Assembly: GCA_023334545.1 (NCBI GenBank) | Contig: JAADVB010000175.1 | Coordinates: 1-40,060, forward strand | DNA length: 40,060 nt | Source: Salisapilia sapeloensis | Taxonomy: Eukaryota; Oomycota; Peronosporomycetes; Peronosporales; Salisapiliaceae | Reading direction: 5' to 3' | Shown: positions 9,198-18,046 of the stretch, piece by piece | How positions within the stretch are numbered: position 1 is the first letter of the stretch | Layout of the letters: each line of letters starts with the position of its first letter | Notes under the pieces: model-generated | Databases searched by the model: none | Told to the model about the DNA's origin: nothing | The model's input: the letters and a program-made list of their open reading frames with translations, nothing else | Made by a program: the position numbers and the translations under genes

Positions 9198-9749
9198 ATG
9201 GGTGGCAAGAGGAAGAGAAAGGTGCTTGCAGTGTGTGGATGAGAGGATGGATGAGAGGAGGAATGCTGACGCTGATATTATTCTAGGAAGTTGTGGAGAA
9301 GAAGGAAGTGAAAAAGGATGCCGGAAAAGAGATTGACGATCTCTTTAGCACCCTGAAGAGCAAAAAGCAGGAAAAGCAGCGAAAGGAAGAGGAGGTGGAG
9401 AAGTCCAAGAAGAAACAGAAACGTGAAAAGGAAAAGCTAAAGGAGCGAATCAAGGAGCTAGAAGCACAGAGTAAGCATTTTTGTTTGGTTTGTGATGTTT
9501 TGATAGTTGCAATGGCTCATCTGCGTTTTGCCTTAGACACGAACTCTACTGCGATGCAAGACATGAATCCAAATCCCAAGCCAGGTAGACATTATATATT
9601 CATGGTACAAGTATACGAGTATGGTAACTCATGGTACATTAGTGAGATACGACGAAGATGGACTTCCAATTTACACAGAGGATGGACTGCAGATTAACAA
9701 GGGTGGAGACACGAAGGACTGTCCGTTTGACTGCTGGTGCTGCTTTTGA
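9198..9749 (+). CDS. DUF1764-family protein, coiled-coil with Cys-rich C-terminus
   Basis: Four exons (9198-9221, 9287-9470, 9537-9584, 9643-9749) give 120 residues. The first exon encodes only eight codons (MGGKRKRK). Exon 2 is a highly charged, lysine/glutamate-rich coiled coil that resembles a nuclear or nucleolar targeting region. The last exon carries the family signature: YDEDGLPIYTEDGLQI, then GGDTKDCPFDCWCCF as the extreme C-terminus. The family is widespread in eukaryotes and, as far as I know, of unknown function. The C-terminal cysteine cluster might bind metal; that is a guess. Confidence 0.82.
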
Positions 9750-9967
9750 TCGGAATGTGACCAGGATACAAGTTCGTAGGCATAGGCACATTGATAGTAC
9801 ATATATTCCCGATTGGCATCTACAATCGCCTTGCGTTCCTCGCAGCGGAAACTTGGTTTCGAATTGTATGATTATCCTATGCCAATCCAATTGCACTCTA
9901 TACATATTCAGAATTTGGATTGGCTGAACGTGATTTGGCGCCAAATCGACAACAAGACACAAGAAAA

Positions 9968-10288
9968 ATGCCGAGTAGGAAGCGGAGCTCCAGCTCGGAT
10001 GGAATAGATGGAATCGACACTGGAAAGAAGCAATGTCATAGCACACCACCTAAAGCATGTCCCCTTGAAAAAAGTCAAGGTGCGTGGAAGACTGGAATGC
10101 AACTGCAAGCAGAGGCATTGGAGGACCAAGCTGACGCGGTGACAGGGAATGCATCATGGAGTCTGGACAAGCTACGGAACTGGCGGCACAAGTGGTTGCA
10201 TAAAGAGGAAAATGGCGAGTCAGATAGGAAAAACTATGTTAGAAACAAACAGAGAGAGTATCGGCAGCGGATGCTACAAAAAAAGTAG
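9968..10288 (+). CDS. Small basic protein, unknown
   Basis: Open frame of 106 residues starting at the ATG after AAGAAAA. It opens MPSRKRSSSSDGIDGIDTGK, which resembles a nuclear localisation signal, and ends in a lysine/arginine-rich helix (KLRNWRHKWLHKEENG, NKQREYRQRMLQKK). I do not recognise the family. A good donor-like GTGCGT occurs at about 10080, so the frame could be spliced, but the unspliced frame stays open. It lies between two plus-strand genes with 116 bp to the next start. Confidence 0.5.
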   Translation: MPSRKRSSSSDGIDGIDTGKKQCHSTPPKACPLEKSQGAWKTGMQLQAEALEDQADAVTGNASWSLDKLRNWRHKWLHKEENGESDRKNYVRNKQREYRQRMLQKK

Positions 10289-10404
10289 AAACCAGTCGTA
10301 TTGATTTATTCGTTCAAGCCCATCGATCGTTGTAACTTTTTGTTTATTACGCAGAAACTCTGTGCGCTGTATAATGAACATACTTACTTGCCATAAGGAA
10401 AAAT

Positions 10405-13400
10405 ATGCTGCAGTCGGTTTCAAGTCACATTTGTAAAAATAGTTATCGTCCATTTCTCGAGCTCAGGTGCTCGTACATTTCCATTCTTATGTATGATCCA
10501 GATTCCGAGGAAGTCTCTCCTTTCACCAAATTCCGGTCGGTTTTTGGCTTTAGTGACAGCACAGCACTTCCTGTGTTGCCTCGTCCTTCTCAAGTAGCTC
10601 CACACTCTCCAGAACACGTAGCACTTCCGTCACTAAAGCCGACAGGGTTGAAATTACCAAACATCATAAAGAAACCAGAGGTCAACCACCACCCAAGAGC
10701 AAAGAAAAGCAATCAGCTTGACAGCCCACAGAATAAGGAAGGTGGGTGCGAAGATGGATTGCTTGAAACTGAGTCGAATAACTCTAGTCGCAGGAAAGTA
10801 GAGGAGAAGAATAAAAAATATATTAAAGAGCTCGAGAGGAACAAAAGGTTGGAGAAAGAAAAGCAAGAGAGGAAGGAGCGTAGGTTGCGCATGAAGCACG
10901 AACAGCGGACGAGAGAATTGGCGCTTAAGCAGCAGGAGCGAGCAAAAGCTGGAATCAAGATCAGCAACCAGCGTGCTGAAAACGGCCCAAAATTGAGTGA
11001 TACACGTGTTGAGCAAGTGGAATGCACTGAGGAAGAAGAGTCAGAGGAAAAGAAGTTGATGCGGAAGAAGTTGTTGCTGCAGCAAAAGTCTCTGCTGGCC
11101 AAACTACAAGCAAAGCAGAAGGAAGAGGCCAAGCTGCAGGAAGAGTTGCAGCGTAAAGCTAAGAAGAAGGAATCAAAGGTAAAGAAGAAGGTATTAGAGT
11201 CGATTTACAAGTCAAAGGAAGAAAAGGAGATTACTAATTGCCATGGAGTGAGCGTGGAAAGCTTGCCTTGTCCAGACACAAACAAAGTGTCACCGGAAGT
11301 TGATGAAGAGGAGGAGAAAAGGAGGAAGATGAAGGCAAAGAAGAAAGAGAAGGCTCGTCGACAGAAGCAAATGGAATACCTTGCACAGCTAGCTATCCAG
11401 CGACAACTGAAGCAAGAAGAGGAAGAAAAGCAGCGTATGATGGAGGAGAAGCAGAGACAGAAGATTCGGGAGGATGCAGCCAAGGTTCTCCAGAAAGCAG
11501 CGGAAGACTACAAGCTGATGCTAGGGCAGCGTGAAGAGGAGGAACAACGGTTGGCGGAAGAGAAAGAGAGGCAGCGGAAGGAAAGAGAAGCGAATGTGGA
11601 CATTGACGCGATGGTCGAGAGGCTAAGTAAAGTGTCGGAGAAGGAAAGTATGAGCGTGAATGAACGCATCCAAGACCTTACGCGGTGGAAGAAGCGAAAT
11701 GGAGCTGGGCCTGATCAGAAAGTGTTTGTTGTAACTGGGTGGTATCCTGTCATTCGAGAGGAGTTGGAGAGGCGAGGATGGATGCATAACTCGGATCGAA
11801 ACTCTGCTTGCTTTGACTTTAAATGGGCTCTCAAAAGCGAAGATCTCAAGGCGACAAGCTTGGAAAAGTGGCAGATAACGAATCATTTCAAGAAGAATAC
11901 AGCGATTACTACCAAAGTAGGCTTGTTGCAGAACTTGAAGCAGCACTTGCTATGGCAGTGTGACGAGCGATGGGAAGCCTTCTTTCCTATGGCATTCGAT
12001 CTAAATGACCAAGAAGAGATGTCAGCATTCCAGGAAGAGTTCAAGTACATATATGCGGAGGGTCTTTTGAAGAAGGTGGCAAAAGCGGTGTTGGAAACGG
12101 ACGTGGAAGTGAATGCTGGTCTTTTGGATGTCTTGTTGCGCATTGCAGAGCGTAAGCTGAGGAGCTGGAAGGCAGGTATGTCTTTGGAGGAGAGTGTGGA
12201 TATGGAGGACGTAGGGAAGAAGCAAGTGAGCTCACTCGAGTGGGCTTTATTGAAGTTAATCGGACGAGAAAGCATGTACGCAGCATTGGATGGAAAGCTG
12301 GATCTCGAGTACGTCTCCGAGACGACGATAGCGCCGGAAGATTATGAAAGCTTGCCAACGAAAGAGAAAAAAGCGATAAAGATGCAGGAACAGAAGAAGA
12401 AGGCATTGTTTCGGGAAGAAGAAAGCAGATTGAACAGGTTGTTAGCCGTATCCGAGCATCTCGACGAAGATAGAAAATCAACATTTGTCGGACTTGTACG
12501 GCAGTTGGCAACTCACAATCCGCAATTCGACATCAATGGCGGCAGTCGTAGGCTGTTTAATAATAGCGCACTTCCGCATGTTGACAGTGAGAACGTTTGG
12601 ATCGTCAAGCCTGCCGGCATGTCCAGGGGACGTGGTATTAAAGTGTTCAACGACCTGGACGCTTTATTGGAATATACGAGTGTGGAAACCCAAAAAGAGA
12701 GTCAGTGGGTAGCGCAAAAGTACATTGAGAACCCTCTATTGGTGTCCAAGCGCAAGTTTGATATTCGTCAATGGGTACTCGTGACGGACTGGGATCCGCT
12801 GACTGTCTGGAGCTATGGCGATTGCTACATCCGTTTGTCGTGCGAGGCCTACGACATTGCAAACCTTCATGATGCGTACGTCCATCTAACGAATAATTCG
12901 GTGCAAAAGTATAGCGACAAGTTCGAGGACACGTACGACTTGTACTCGAGTGTGGAGATTTCGAGGGAAGAGATGAGTCAGATACAAGTGGAAGGGAACA
13001 TGCTCCACTCACGAGACTTTGCCAAGTACTTGTCGATGATGGTGGGAAAGCCCGCAGAGGAAATTTGGGATGCGAACGTGAAGAAAGAGATGCAAAGGAT
13101 CATCGCAGCGTCTTTGCAGAGTGTCCAAGACGTCGTGGAGCCGCGTAAGAACAGTTTTGAGCTCTACGGGTATGACTTTATGATCGACGAAGACTGCAAG
13201 CCATGGTTGATCGAAGTGAACAGCTCACCGGCTTGCGACTATAGTACGAAGGTGACACAAGAGTATGTGGAAGGTGGATTGAAGGGTCTTTTGGCGGTGG
13301 TACTGGACGGGCCGAATGAGCCAAACAAGGACAAGATTTGTGGTTGGGAGCGCGTGCACAAGGGTGAGAGCATCGGGAAGCCTCCAGTGAGTGGTGTGAT

Positions 13401-13518
13401 AGGCATCGACTTCCATGCGAAGGGAGTGAAGATGAAGAGGCATCGGCATCGGGTAAAGCAGGCCGATCCGGTGGAGAAAGAGGAGAGTGATATGGAGACC
13501 GAGACGACTCAGCTATAA
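10405..13518 (+). CDS. Tubulin tyrosine ligase-like protein, probable TTLL3/8-type glycylase
   Basis: Intronless frame of 1037 residues. Residues 120-400 are a long, highly charged coiled coil. The catalytic TTL domain spans about 437-980. Its front (KVFVVTGWYPVIREELERRG, then FFKKNTAI-type NHFKKNTAITTKVGLLQNL) and core (WIVKPAGMSRGRGI near 731, KYIENPLLVSKRKFDIRQWV near 770, HLTNNS near 826, WLIEVNSSPACDY near 933) match TTLL3/TTLL8. These ATP-grasp enzymes add glycine to tubulin tails, mainly in cilia and flagella. The presence of a glycylase-type enzyme suggests a flagellated life stage. The absence of introns contrasts with its neighbours. Glycylation versus glutamylation cannot be fixed without comparing acceptor-site residues. 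Confidence 0.88.
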   Translation: MLQSVSSHICKNSYRPFLELRCSYISILMYDPDSEEVSPFTKFRSVFGFSDSTALPVLPRPSQVAPHSPEHVALPSLKPTGLKLPNIIKKPEVNHHPRAKKSNQLDSPQNKEGGCEDGLLETESNNSSRRKVEEKNKKYIKELERNKRLEKEKQERKERRLRMKHEQRTRELALKQQERAKAGIKISNQRAENGPKLSDTRVEQVECTEEEESEEKKLMRKKLLLQQKSLLAKLQAKQKEEAKLQEELQRKAKKKESKVKKKVLESIYKSKEEKEITNCHGVSVESLPCPDTNKVSPEVDEEEEKRRKMKAKKKEKARRQKQMEYLAQLAIQRQLKQEEEEKQRMMEEKQRQKIREDAAKVLQKAAEDYKLMLGQREEEEQRLAEEKERQRKEREANVDIDAMVERLSKVSEKESMSVNERIQDLTRWKKRNGAGPDQKVFVVTGWYPVIREELERRGWMHNSDRNSACFDFKWALKSEDLKATSLEKWQITNHFKKNTAITTKVGLLQNLKQHLLWQCDERWEAFFPMAFDLNDQEEMSAFQEEFKYIYAEGLLKKVAKAVLETDVEVNAGLLDVLLRIAERKLRSWKAGMSLEESVDMEDVGKKQVSSLEWALLKLIGRESMYAALDGKLDLEYVSETTIAPEDYESLPTKEKKAIKMQEQKKKALFREEESRLNRLLAVSEHLDEDRKSTFVGLVRQLATHNPQFDINGGSRRLFNNSALPHVDSENVWIVKPAGMSRGRGIKVFNDLDALLEYTSVETQKESQWVAQKYIENPLLVSKRKFDIRQWVLVTDWDPLTVWSYGDCYIRLSCEAYDIANLHDAYVHLTNNSVQKYSDKFEDTYDLYSSVEISREEMSQIQVEGNMLHSRDFAKYLSMMVGKPAEEIWDANVKKEMQRIIAASLQSVQDVVEPRKNSFELYGYDFMIDEDCKPWLIEVNSSPACDYSTKVTQEYVEGGLKGLLAVVLDGPNEPNKDKICGWERVHKGESIGKPPVSGVIGIDFHAKGVKMKRHRHRVKQADPVEKEESDMETETTQL

Positions 13519-13561
13519 GTCTAACATATATAAGAAGAAGTAATTGGTTTGTATTTTATAC

Positions 13562-14278
13562 TTAGTCTTCTTCTTCGAGATCGCTGTCATAGTAGATGGT
13601 TTGCTGTATGCGTCGGTTCCGCAGCTCTTCCCTCTCCTCCTTACTTAGACCGGTGGAGCCATTGGTATTGTACATTCCTCCGCAATCGTCCAACGCGTCC
13701 TCCGGTTCCGGACCGTCGTAATTCAGCACCTCCTGCGCACTCAAGTAGTAGGCGAGGAAGGCTGTAGAGAAGCGGTCGGAGCCACCGCCGATTTCGTCCA
13801 AGCCCTGCACCATCCGCTTCACTTGCTGTTCTTTCACGAGTGCCAGGCATGGCATCATCCAGATTCCCAACTTTTGTACTAGGAATTCGCTCTTTTCAGC
13901 ATCGATCCGTAGGAAGCGAGTTTCCAAGTGCTTTGGCGCGAGCTTCTGAATATGGTCATCGACCAAGGGGCAAAATTCATTCTGTGGTGTAAAAAAGTGA
14001 ACAACGAGTTGGTTGCTCTTCTTGATAGCTTCAAAGAACTCTTTCGTATCCGATAGCGTCGTGACTTCCCCGTGTCCTTGTGCCTTGAGTGACTGCTGCT
14101 TCTCTGCCTGTGCCTTCATCTGCCTCATACGCTTCGCACGCAGCTGCTCCAGTTCGTCCTCTCCGGCATTTTCGAGGCGTCGGATGGTCTCGTCCAACTT
14201 GGCATCTTCTTGGTCGAGATTCCGCAGCACCGTCTCGCCCACGGCGCTCGCGACCTGCTCCGCCTGCCACTGGTTCAT
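13562..14278 (-). CDS. TXNDC9: Thioredoxin-domain protein TXNDC9 / phosducin-like
   Basis: Single-exon 238-residue protein. A helical N-terminal third (to about residue 75) leads into a thioredoxin-like fold with HLETRFLRIDAEKSEFLVQKL and IWMMPCLALVKEQQ. There is no CxxC redox motif; the equivalent site reads NEFCPL, which fits TXNDC9, a redox-inactive phosducin-like protein that modulates CCT chaperonin folding of actin and tubulin. The C-terminal DLGxxDDF-like part (GLDEIGGGSDRFSTAFLAYYL) and LNYDG also match. The tail is acidic. Its stop is 43 bp from the TTLL stop and its start 189 bp from the PSMB1 start. Confidence 0.9.
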   Translation of the reverse strand: MNQWQAEQVASAVGETVLRNLDQEDAKLDETIRRLENAGEDELEQLRAKRMRQMKAQAEKQQSLKAQGHGEVTTLSDTKEFFEAIKKSNQLVVHFFTPQNEFCPLVDDHIQKLAPKHLETRFLRIDAEKSEFLVQKLGIWMMPCLALVKEQQVKRMVQGLDEIGGGSDRFSTAFLAYYLSAQEVLNYDGPEPEDALDDCGGMYNTNGSTGLSKEEREELRNRRIQQTIYYDSDLEEED

Positions 14279-14375
14279 TCTACTTGCGTGTGATCTTCGA
14301 CTGGATCGCGTCCTTTCGCAATTAAGTTCGATTTTACAAGGTAGATGAATTCGGTCAAGTACGAAGTAGACTGTC

Positions 14376-14397
14376 CAATCACACGGTCTTTATAAAG
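14376..14397 (+). promoter_or_regulatory. Possible CCAAT and TATA elements upstream of PSMB1
   Basis: Between the divergent TXNDC9 and PSMB1 starts, CCAAT is at 14376-14380 and TTTATAAAG at 14389-14397, about 70-90 bp before the PSMB1 ATG. A second CCAAT is at 14408-14412. The spacing is plausible for a eukaryotic core promoter. Such words are common by chance, so this is only a candidate. Confidence 0.3.
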
Positions 14398-14467
14398 TGA
14401 CTTTAAACCAATGAGGGAGTAGGAACGGAGCAAAGCCGAGCAAGAGGAAAGAAGATCTCGAGGAAAG

Positions 14468-15427
14468 ATGAACCGATCGGCCTATTCGCACAATGTACAG
14501 GCGCCTCCGCAGCCTAAGCTATGGTCCACGGAAGGCCCACAGATGATGGACACAGAACACGCTGCCGGAACGAGCAAGACGGACAGCATTAACGAGCACG
14601 CGCGGCCTCAGTGGGAGCCGTACGATTTTAACGGTGGCACGGTGCTAGCCATCTCTGGCGAAGACTTTGTCGTCGTGGCAGGTGACACTCGTCTGAGCAC
14701 TGGATACAGTATTCTTAGCCGCACCGAATCCAAGTTGCACGAAGTCACACCGACCACAGTTCTCGGCTGCCCTGGTTCTCACAACGACATCATTCAATTG
14801 CGCCAAGTACGTCTTGATCGTTAGTAGCAGAGTAGATGCAGATGACTGATTCGATCGAATAGATGTTGAGTGTCCGCGCTCAGATGTACGCGCACGACAA
14901 CGACGGGAAGATGCCGTCGGCGGGTGGCGTTGCGCAGTTGCTCATGAACACGCTCTACATGCGACGCTTCTTCCCGTACTACGCTTTCTGTATCCTGTGT
15001 GGAATCGACGAGCAGGGCAAGGGAGCTGTGTACACGTACGACGCCATCGGCTCCCACGACCGTGTGACGCGTGCTGCCCAGGGCTCTGGAGGACACTTGA
15101 TGATCCCGTTGCTGGACAATTTGGTAGAGCACGAAATGCGGACGGACCCCAAGAAGCAGTACTCTGTCGAACAGGTAGTTCTTGAAGGTATTTTTCTGAC
15201 CAGAACCAACTTTTAATGATCCGATTGTAGACCAAGTCCATCATCAAAGACGCCTTCATCACTGCTGGGGAGGTACGTCGTTGACCAGTGGACCTTTTGT
15301 AGTGTCGTTATTAATTGTGGTGCTTTTGCATATGTAGCGTGACATTTACACCGGCGACAGCGTGGAGATCATGGTGATCACCGCCAGTGGGACGCAGACG
15401 GAGGTGTTCAACCTCAAGCAGGATTAA
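14468..15427 (+). CDS. PSMB1: 20S proteasome subunit beta type-1 (beta-6)
   Basis: Four exons (14468-14806, 14863-15174, 15231-15272, 15338-15427) splice in phase to 260 residues. The third exon has only 14 codons. Family blocks include WEPYDFNGGTVLAISGEDF, VVAGDTRLSTGYSI, LYMRRFFPYYAFCILCGID and RDIYTGDSVEIMVI near the end. PSMB1 is one of the non-catalytic beta subunits: it has no processed N-terminal threonine, and the sequence shows none of the catalytic GTT propeptide junction. The N-terminal 50 residues are a low-similarity extension. It assembles into the inner beta ring of the proteasome. Confidence 0.95.
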
Positions 15428-15551
15428 GTCGGTGGCTTCGTACCATGTGCAAGCCGCTAATAAAAAGACTGAAAAGCCATCTCTTGGTTCAAGACCAGTA
15501 CCGTACTTTATTTGTTGGAAGAACTCTCTCCCCTTGGCCATGGCATTTACC

Positions 15552-16092
15552 TCATGCCTCGCGATTCTTCAGCGCCACCTGCCGGACCTTGCGCTTGTAC
15601 GTCTCTGGATCGTTCTTTAAGTCCTGGTACGGCTCTCTCTGAGCAGGGTCGGACATGTTGGGTGCGTTCAGCAGGTCCTGGATTCCCTTTAGAATTTGCT
15701 TGATGGTCACGCTAGGCTTCCAGTCCTTGTCTTCGCTCAAAATGGAGAGGCAGACAGTCCCACTCGGGTACACGTTCGGATGGTAAAGTGGAGGTGTGAA
15801 CTTGACGTGCGGAGGTTTGCTAGGATAGTCTTCCGAGAACGTCAAGGCTAGCTTGTACACGCCTCCTTCCCAGTCTGTTTTCTCTTTGCCTATTTTCTCT
15901 CGTTAAGGAGGAAGGACAATCGACGGATGGACTTAATGAAGACGTACCTGGGATGCCAGCGTGCCACAGGAGCAGATTGAGTGACCCATCGGCGTTCGTG
16001 GTCGGGCGTGCCCAAAATCCGGCCGGGTGGTCCTTCCGCCAGTTCCGACGCTCTTGCCGCAGTCGAGCGACCGCGATCGAGTCCTCACTCAT
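15552..16092 (-). CDS. UBC9: SUMO-conjugating enzyme UBC9
   Basis: Two exons (16092-15948, 15889-15552) join to 160 residues, the usual UBC9 length. UBC9 is the single E2 that transfers SUMO to target lysines. [21 protein letters not shown] is the SUMO-binding N-terminal helix, HAGIPG spans the intron, and [15 protein letters not shown] holds the catalytic cysteine (C95). [22 protein letters not shown] separates UBC9 from ubiquitin E2s. Its start codon is 135 bp from the divergent dynein light chain start. Confidence 0.96.
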
Positions 16093-16227
16093 GTTTCTGT
16101 GTCGATGTGTTTCGGTCGAGCACCAGGCAAATTAGGTAGTTCCACCCTGCGTCAAATAGCCTATTCTTGAAAAACGCACTGTGAAAGGTTGCAATCGCAA
16201 GATCGACCTAATTGGAGACCAGTAGTT

Positions 16228-16703
16228 ATGGATCAAGAGGTATACTTTGTCTTGATAGAGCCTGAATGCTCTTTAACTAGATCTTTCATTGTAGAGTGAA
16301 TTCAACCAGGACGATGTGCTGCCGATTGCCAAGACGGTGAGTACAAGTCAATCGACTCTAGATGTGACTAGTACGCTTACCAGAGCTGTATGTGAATGCG
16401 TAGGCGATTGAGGCGAGTCTAAAGGACACAGTGTACAGTCGAAAGAAAGTCATAGATTGGTCGAATGCACTGGTGGCGTCCGTTCTATCCGGACTTCAGA
16501 ACCTGAACAAGCCACTCAAGTACGGTGTCACATGTATGATATTACAAAAGACAGGAGCGCCTGCCACCACGGCAGCTTCATGTCGATGGGACGCTCAGCT
16601 CGACGGGTGCTGCACAGTGCTTTGGGAGAACGCGACGCTCTATTGTATCGTTACTGTCTACGGAGTAGCAATCTCTCCTCAAGCAGCCAAAGTGGATACT
16701 TAG
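16228..16703 (+). CDS. DYNLT1: Tctex-type dynein light chain
   Basis: Three exons (16228-16239, 16295-16336, 16404-16703) give 117 residues, as in known Tctex1 proteins. Exon 1 encodes just four codons (MDQE), which I chose because it keeps phase and supplies the only nearby ATG. Family blocks are the start helix DVLPIAKTAIEASL, LNKPLKYGVTCMILQKTGAP, CRWDAQLDGCCTVLWENATL and the terminal YCIVTVYGVA. The protein is a dimer that links cargo and intermediate chains in cytoplasmic or axonemal dynein. Confidence 0.93.
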
Positions 16704-16798
16704 AGCAGGCGAGACGAAGAACGGAGCAAAACGAAACAGAGCAGTTTATGGCTAAGATAATCGAACTTTCATTATGTCCCAAACGACAAAGCTTTGTA

Positions 16799-17155
16799 CT
16801 AGTATTTGGGGTCGATCGCACGCGCCCAGTTCTAAGTGGAAGCAATGCACGATGAGATATCACGTATGGAATGCAATTGGTGGAATACAAAAGTACCTTG
16901 TAGTCGGGGTTGTACTGGAATTGGGATGCGTCGAGGAAGATGAGGTCCGTGAGGAGTATCATGAAGAGGAAGATGACGAGAACGGCCTGTAGAAAGCAGA
17001 TTGGGCGTGTTACTATATAAAAGAGAGGTGAGAAGACGGAGGAGATGGTCACTCACCCACGGAATCCAGGCGTCTCCAGCAGCTCCAAAGGCCACGAAAG
17101 TGAAGAATATAATGACGAGCAGCTGCAGGAGTTGCCTATAGTTGGAGAACCACAT
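16799..17155 (-). CDS. Two-pass membrane miniprotein, unknown
   Basis: Three exons (17155-17057, 16986-16897, 16831-16799) give 73 residues with matching phases and TAG acceptors. Residues 9-33 (LLQLLVIIFFTFVAFGAAGDA) and 34-52 (AVLVIFLFMILLTDLIFL) form two membrane helices with a short WIPW turn. The end, FQYNPDYKNWARAIDPKY, is polar. The final exon is only 11 codons. I do not recognise the family. The exon model is self-consistent, but no homology supports it. Its stop is 95 bp from the convergent dynein light chain gene. Confidence 0.6.
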
Positions 17156-17676
17156 CTTTGCGTCTGCAGCCGAGCAATCTTCCTACTCGTCTTGACCCAC
17201 CTAATAAACGTAGTGTACTTGCTACTGTGGTCGTTCGGGTATATTTGCAGCATAATTGGCGAAAGAAACGTATTTTTTAGATACTCGATCTATCTTGCTA
17301 CGATCGCTCCAAGTGCATGCACGCATCGTATAGCCTTGTATATTGCAAACGTCTTGACGATCTCCTGTTGTACGTAAGAGGTATACATAATGGATTTTGT
17401 GTCTACCAAAAGATATTGTCATAAAAGAGATTTTGGGCGTGATAGCTGCGAACAGCATTGTCCATACCCAGCAGGCTATCGACATCAATCTACACTGGTC
17501 AACACTTGCATGCCCTAGACAAGAAAGCTGCATGCACCACCAAAACGCAGAAAGGTACAAGAGACGGAAAATGCTCATGGCATCTTGTATTTAAGACTAG
17601 CGACATACTTCTCGTGATATCCAGATTTATCTCACGACACGAGCACGTCGTCCAGTGTTTTCCTGTTATTCTGCAC
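17156..17676. other. Spacer, no gene seen
   Basis: Both flanking genes are minus-strand. This 521-bp stretch presumably includes the miniprotein promoter and the 3' end of the SPAGGWW gene. Short open frames on both strands show no recognisable content. Confidence 0.35.
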
Positions 17677-17883
17677 TTACTGGCTGTTGGGCACTCGACG
17701 CTGCTCTTCGGACGGGAACTTGACGTGGGTCCGGTTGGAGTGGAGCGTGGCAGGCAACATGATGGCGCCGATGGTGAGCGCAGCGATAGCCGTCTTGGTC
17801 TGCCAGTTGCTGACGGAGTGCCACCAGCCTCCCGCAGGAGACCAGACGTGCCGGGGGTACGGGAATCGTCTCGGGCCGCTCAT
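17677..17883 (-). CDS. Small SPAGGWW-motif membrane protein, probably mitochondrial
   Basis: Single-exon frame of 68 residues beginning MSGPRRFPYPRHVWSPAGGW. The proline-rich PYPRHVWSPAGGWW motif precedes one membrane-type helix (TAIAALTIGAIMLPATL), and the C-terminus is basic and polar. Small fungal mitochondrial proteins with a PYPKxVWSPAGGWW start and one helix are known to me and have been linked to complex I. I offer that as a possible family, not a firm call. A GTAAGT donor-like word overlaps the stop (NSQ then TAA), so a spliced C-terminus is possible. The start is 163 bp from the divergent RBM39-like gene. Confidence 0.65.
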   Translation of the reverse strand: MSGPRRFPYPRHVWSPAGGWWHSVSNWQTKTAIAALTIGAIMLPATLHSNRTHVKFPSEEQRRVPNSQ

Positions 17884-18046
17884 TGCTTATTCTCGTTGTG
17901 ACTTGGTGCGTTGTATCTCGGAATATTATATGCACTTGTGCGGACGGAAGGGACGAGATAGAGGCTGTTTTGATGGGACGTATGGGCTCGAACTGCGACC
18001 GTTAATTCGAGTCGGGCGTGTACTCGATCCACCATACTTTAAGGAA

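Noticed and set aside
10654-12511. Several open frames of 90-156 codons antisense to the TTLL gene
   Set aside because: They are shadows of a Lys/Glu-rich coding strand (Ser/Leu/Phe-rich complement) with no family features.
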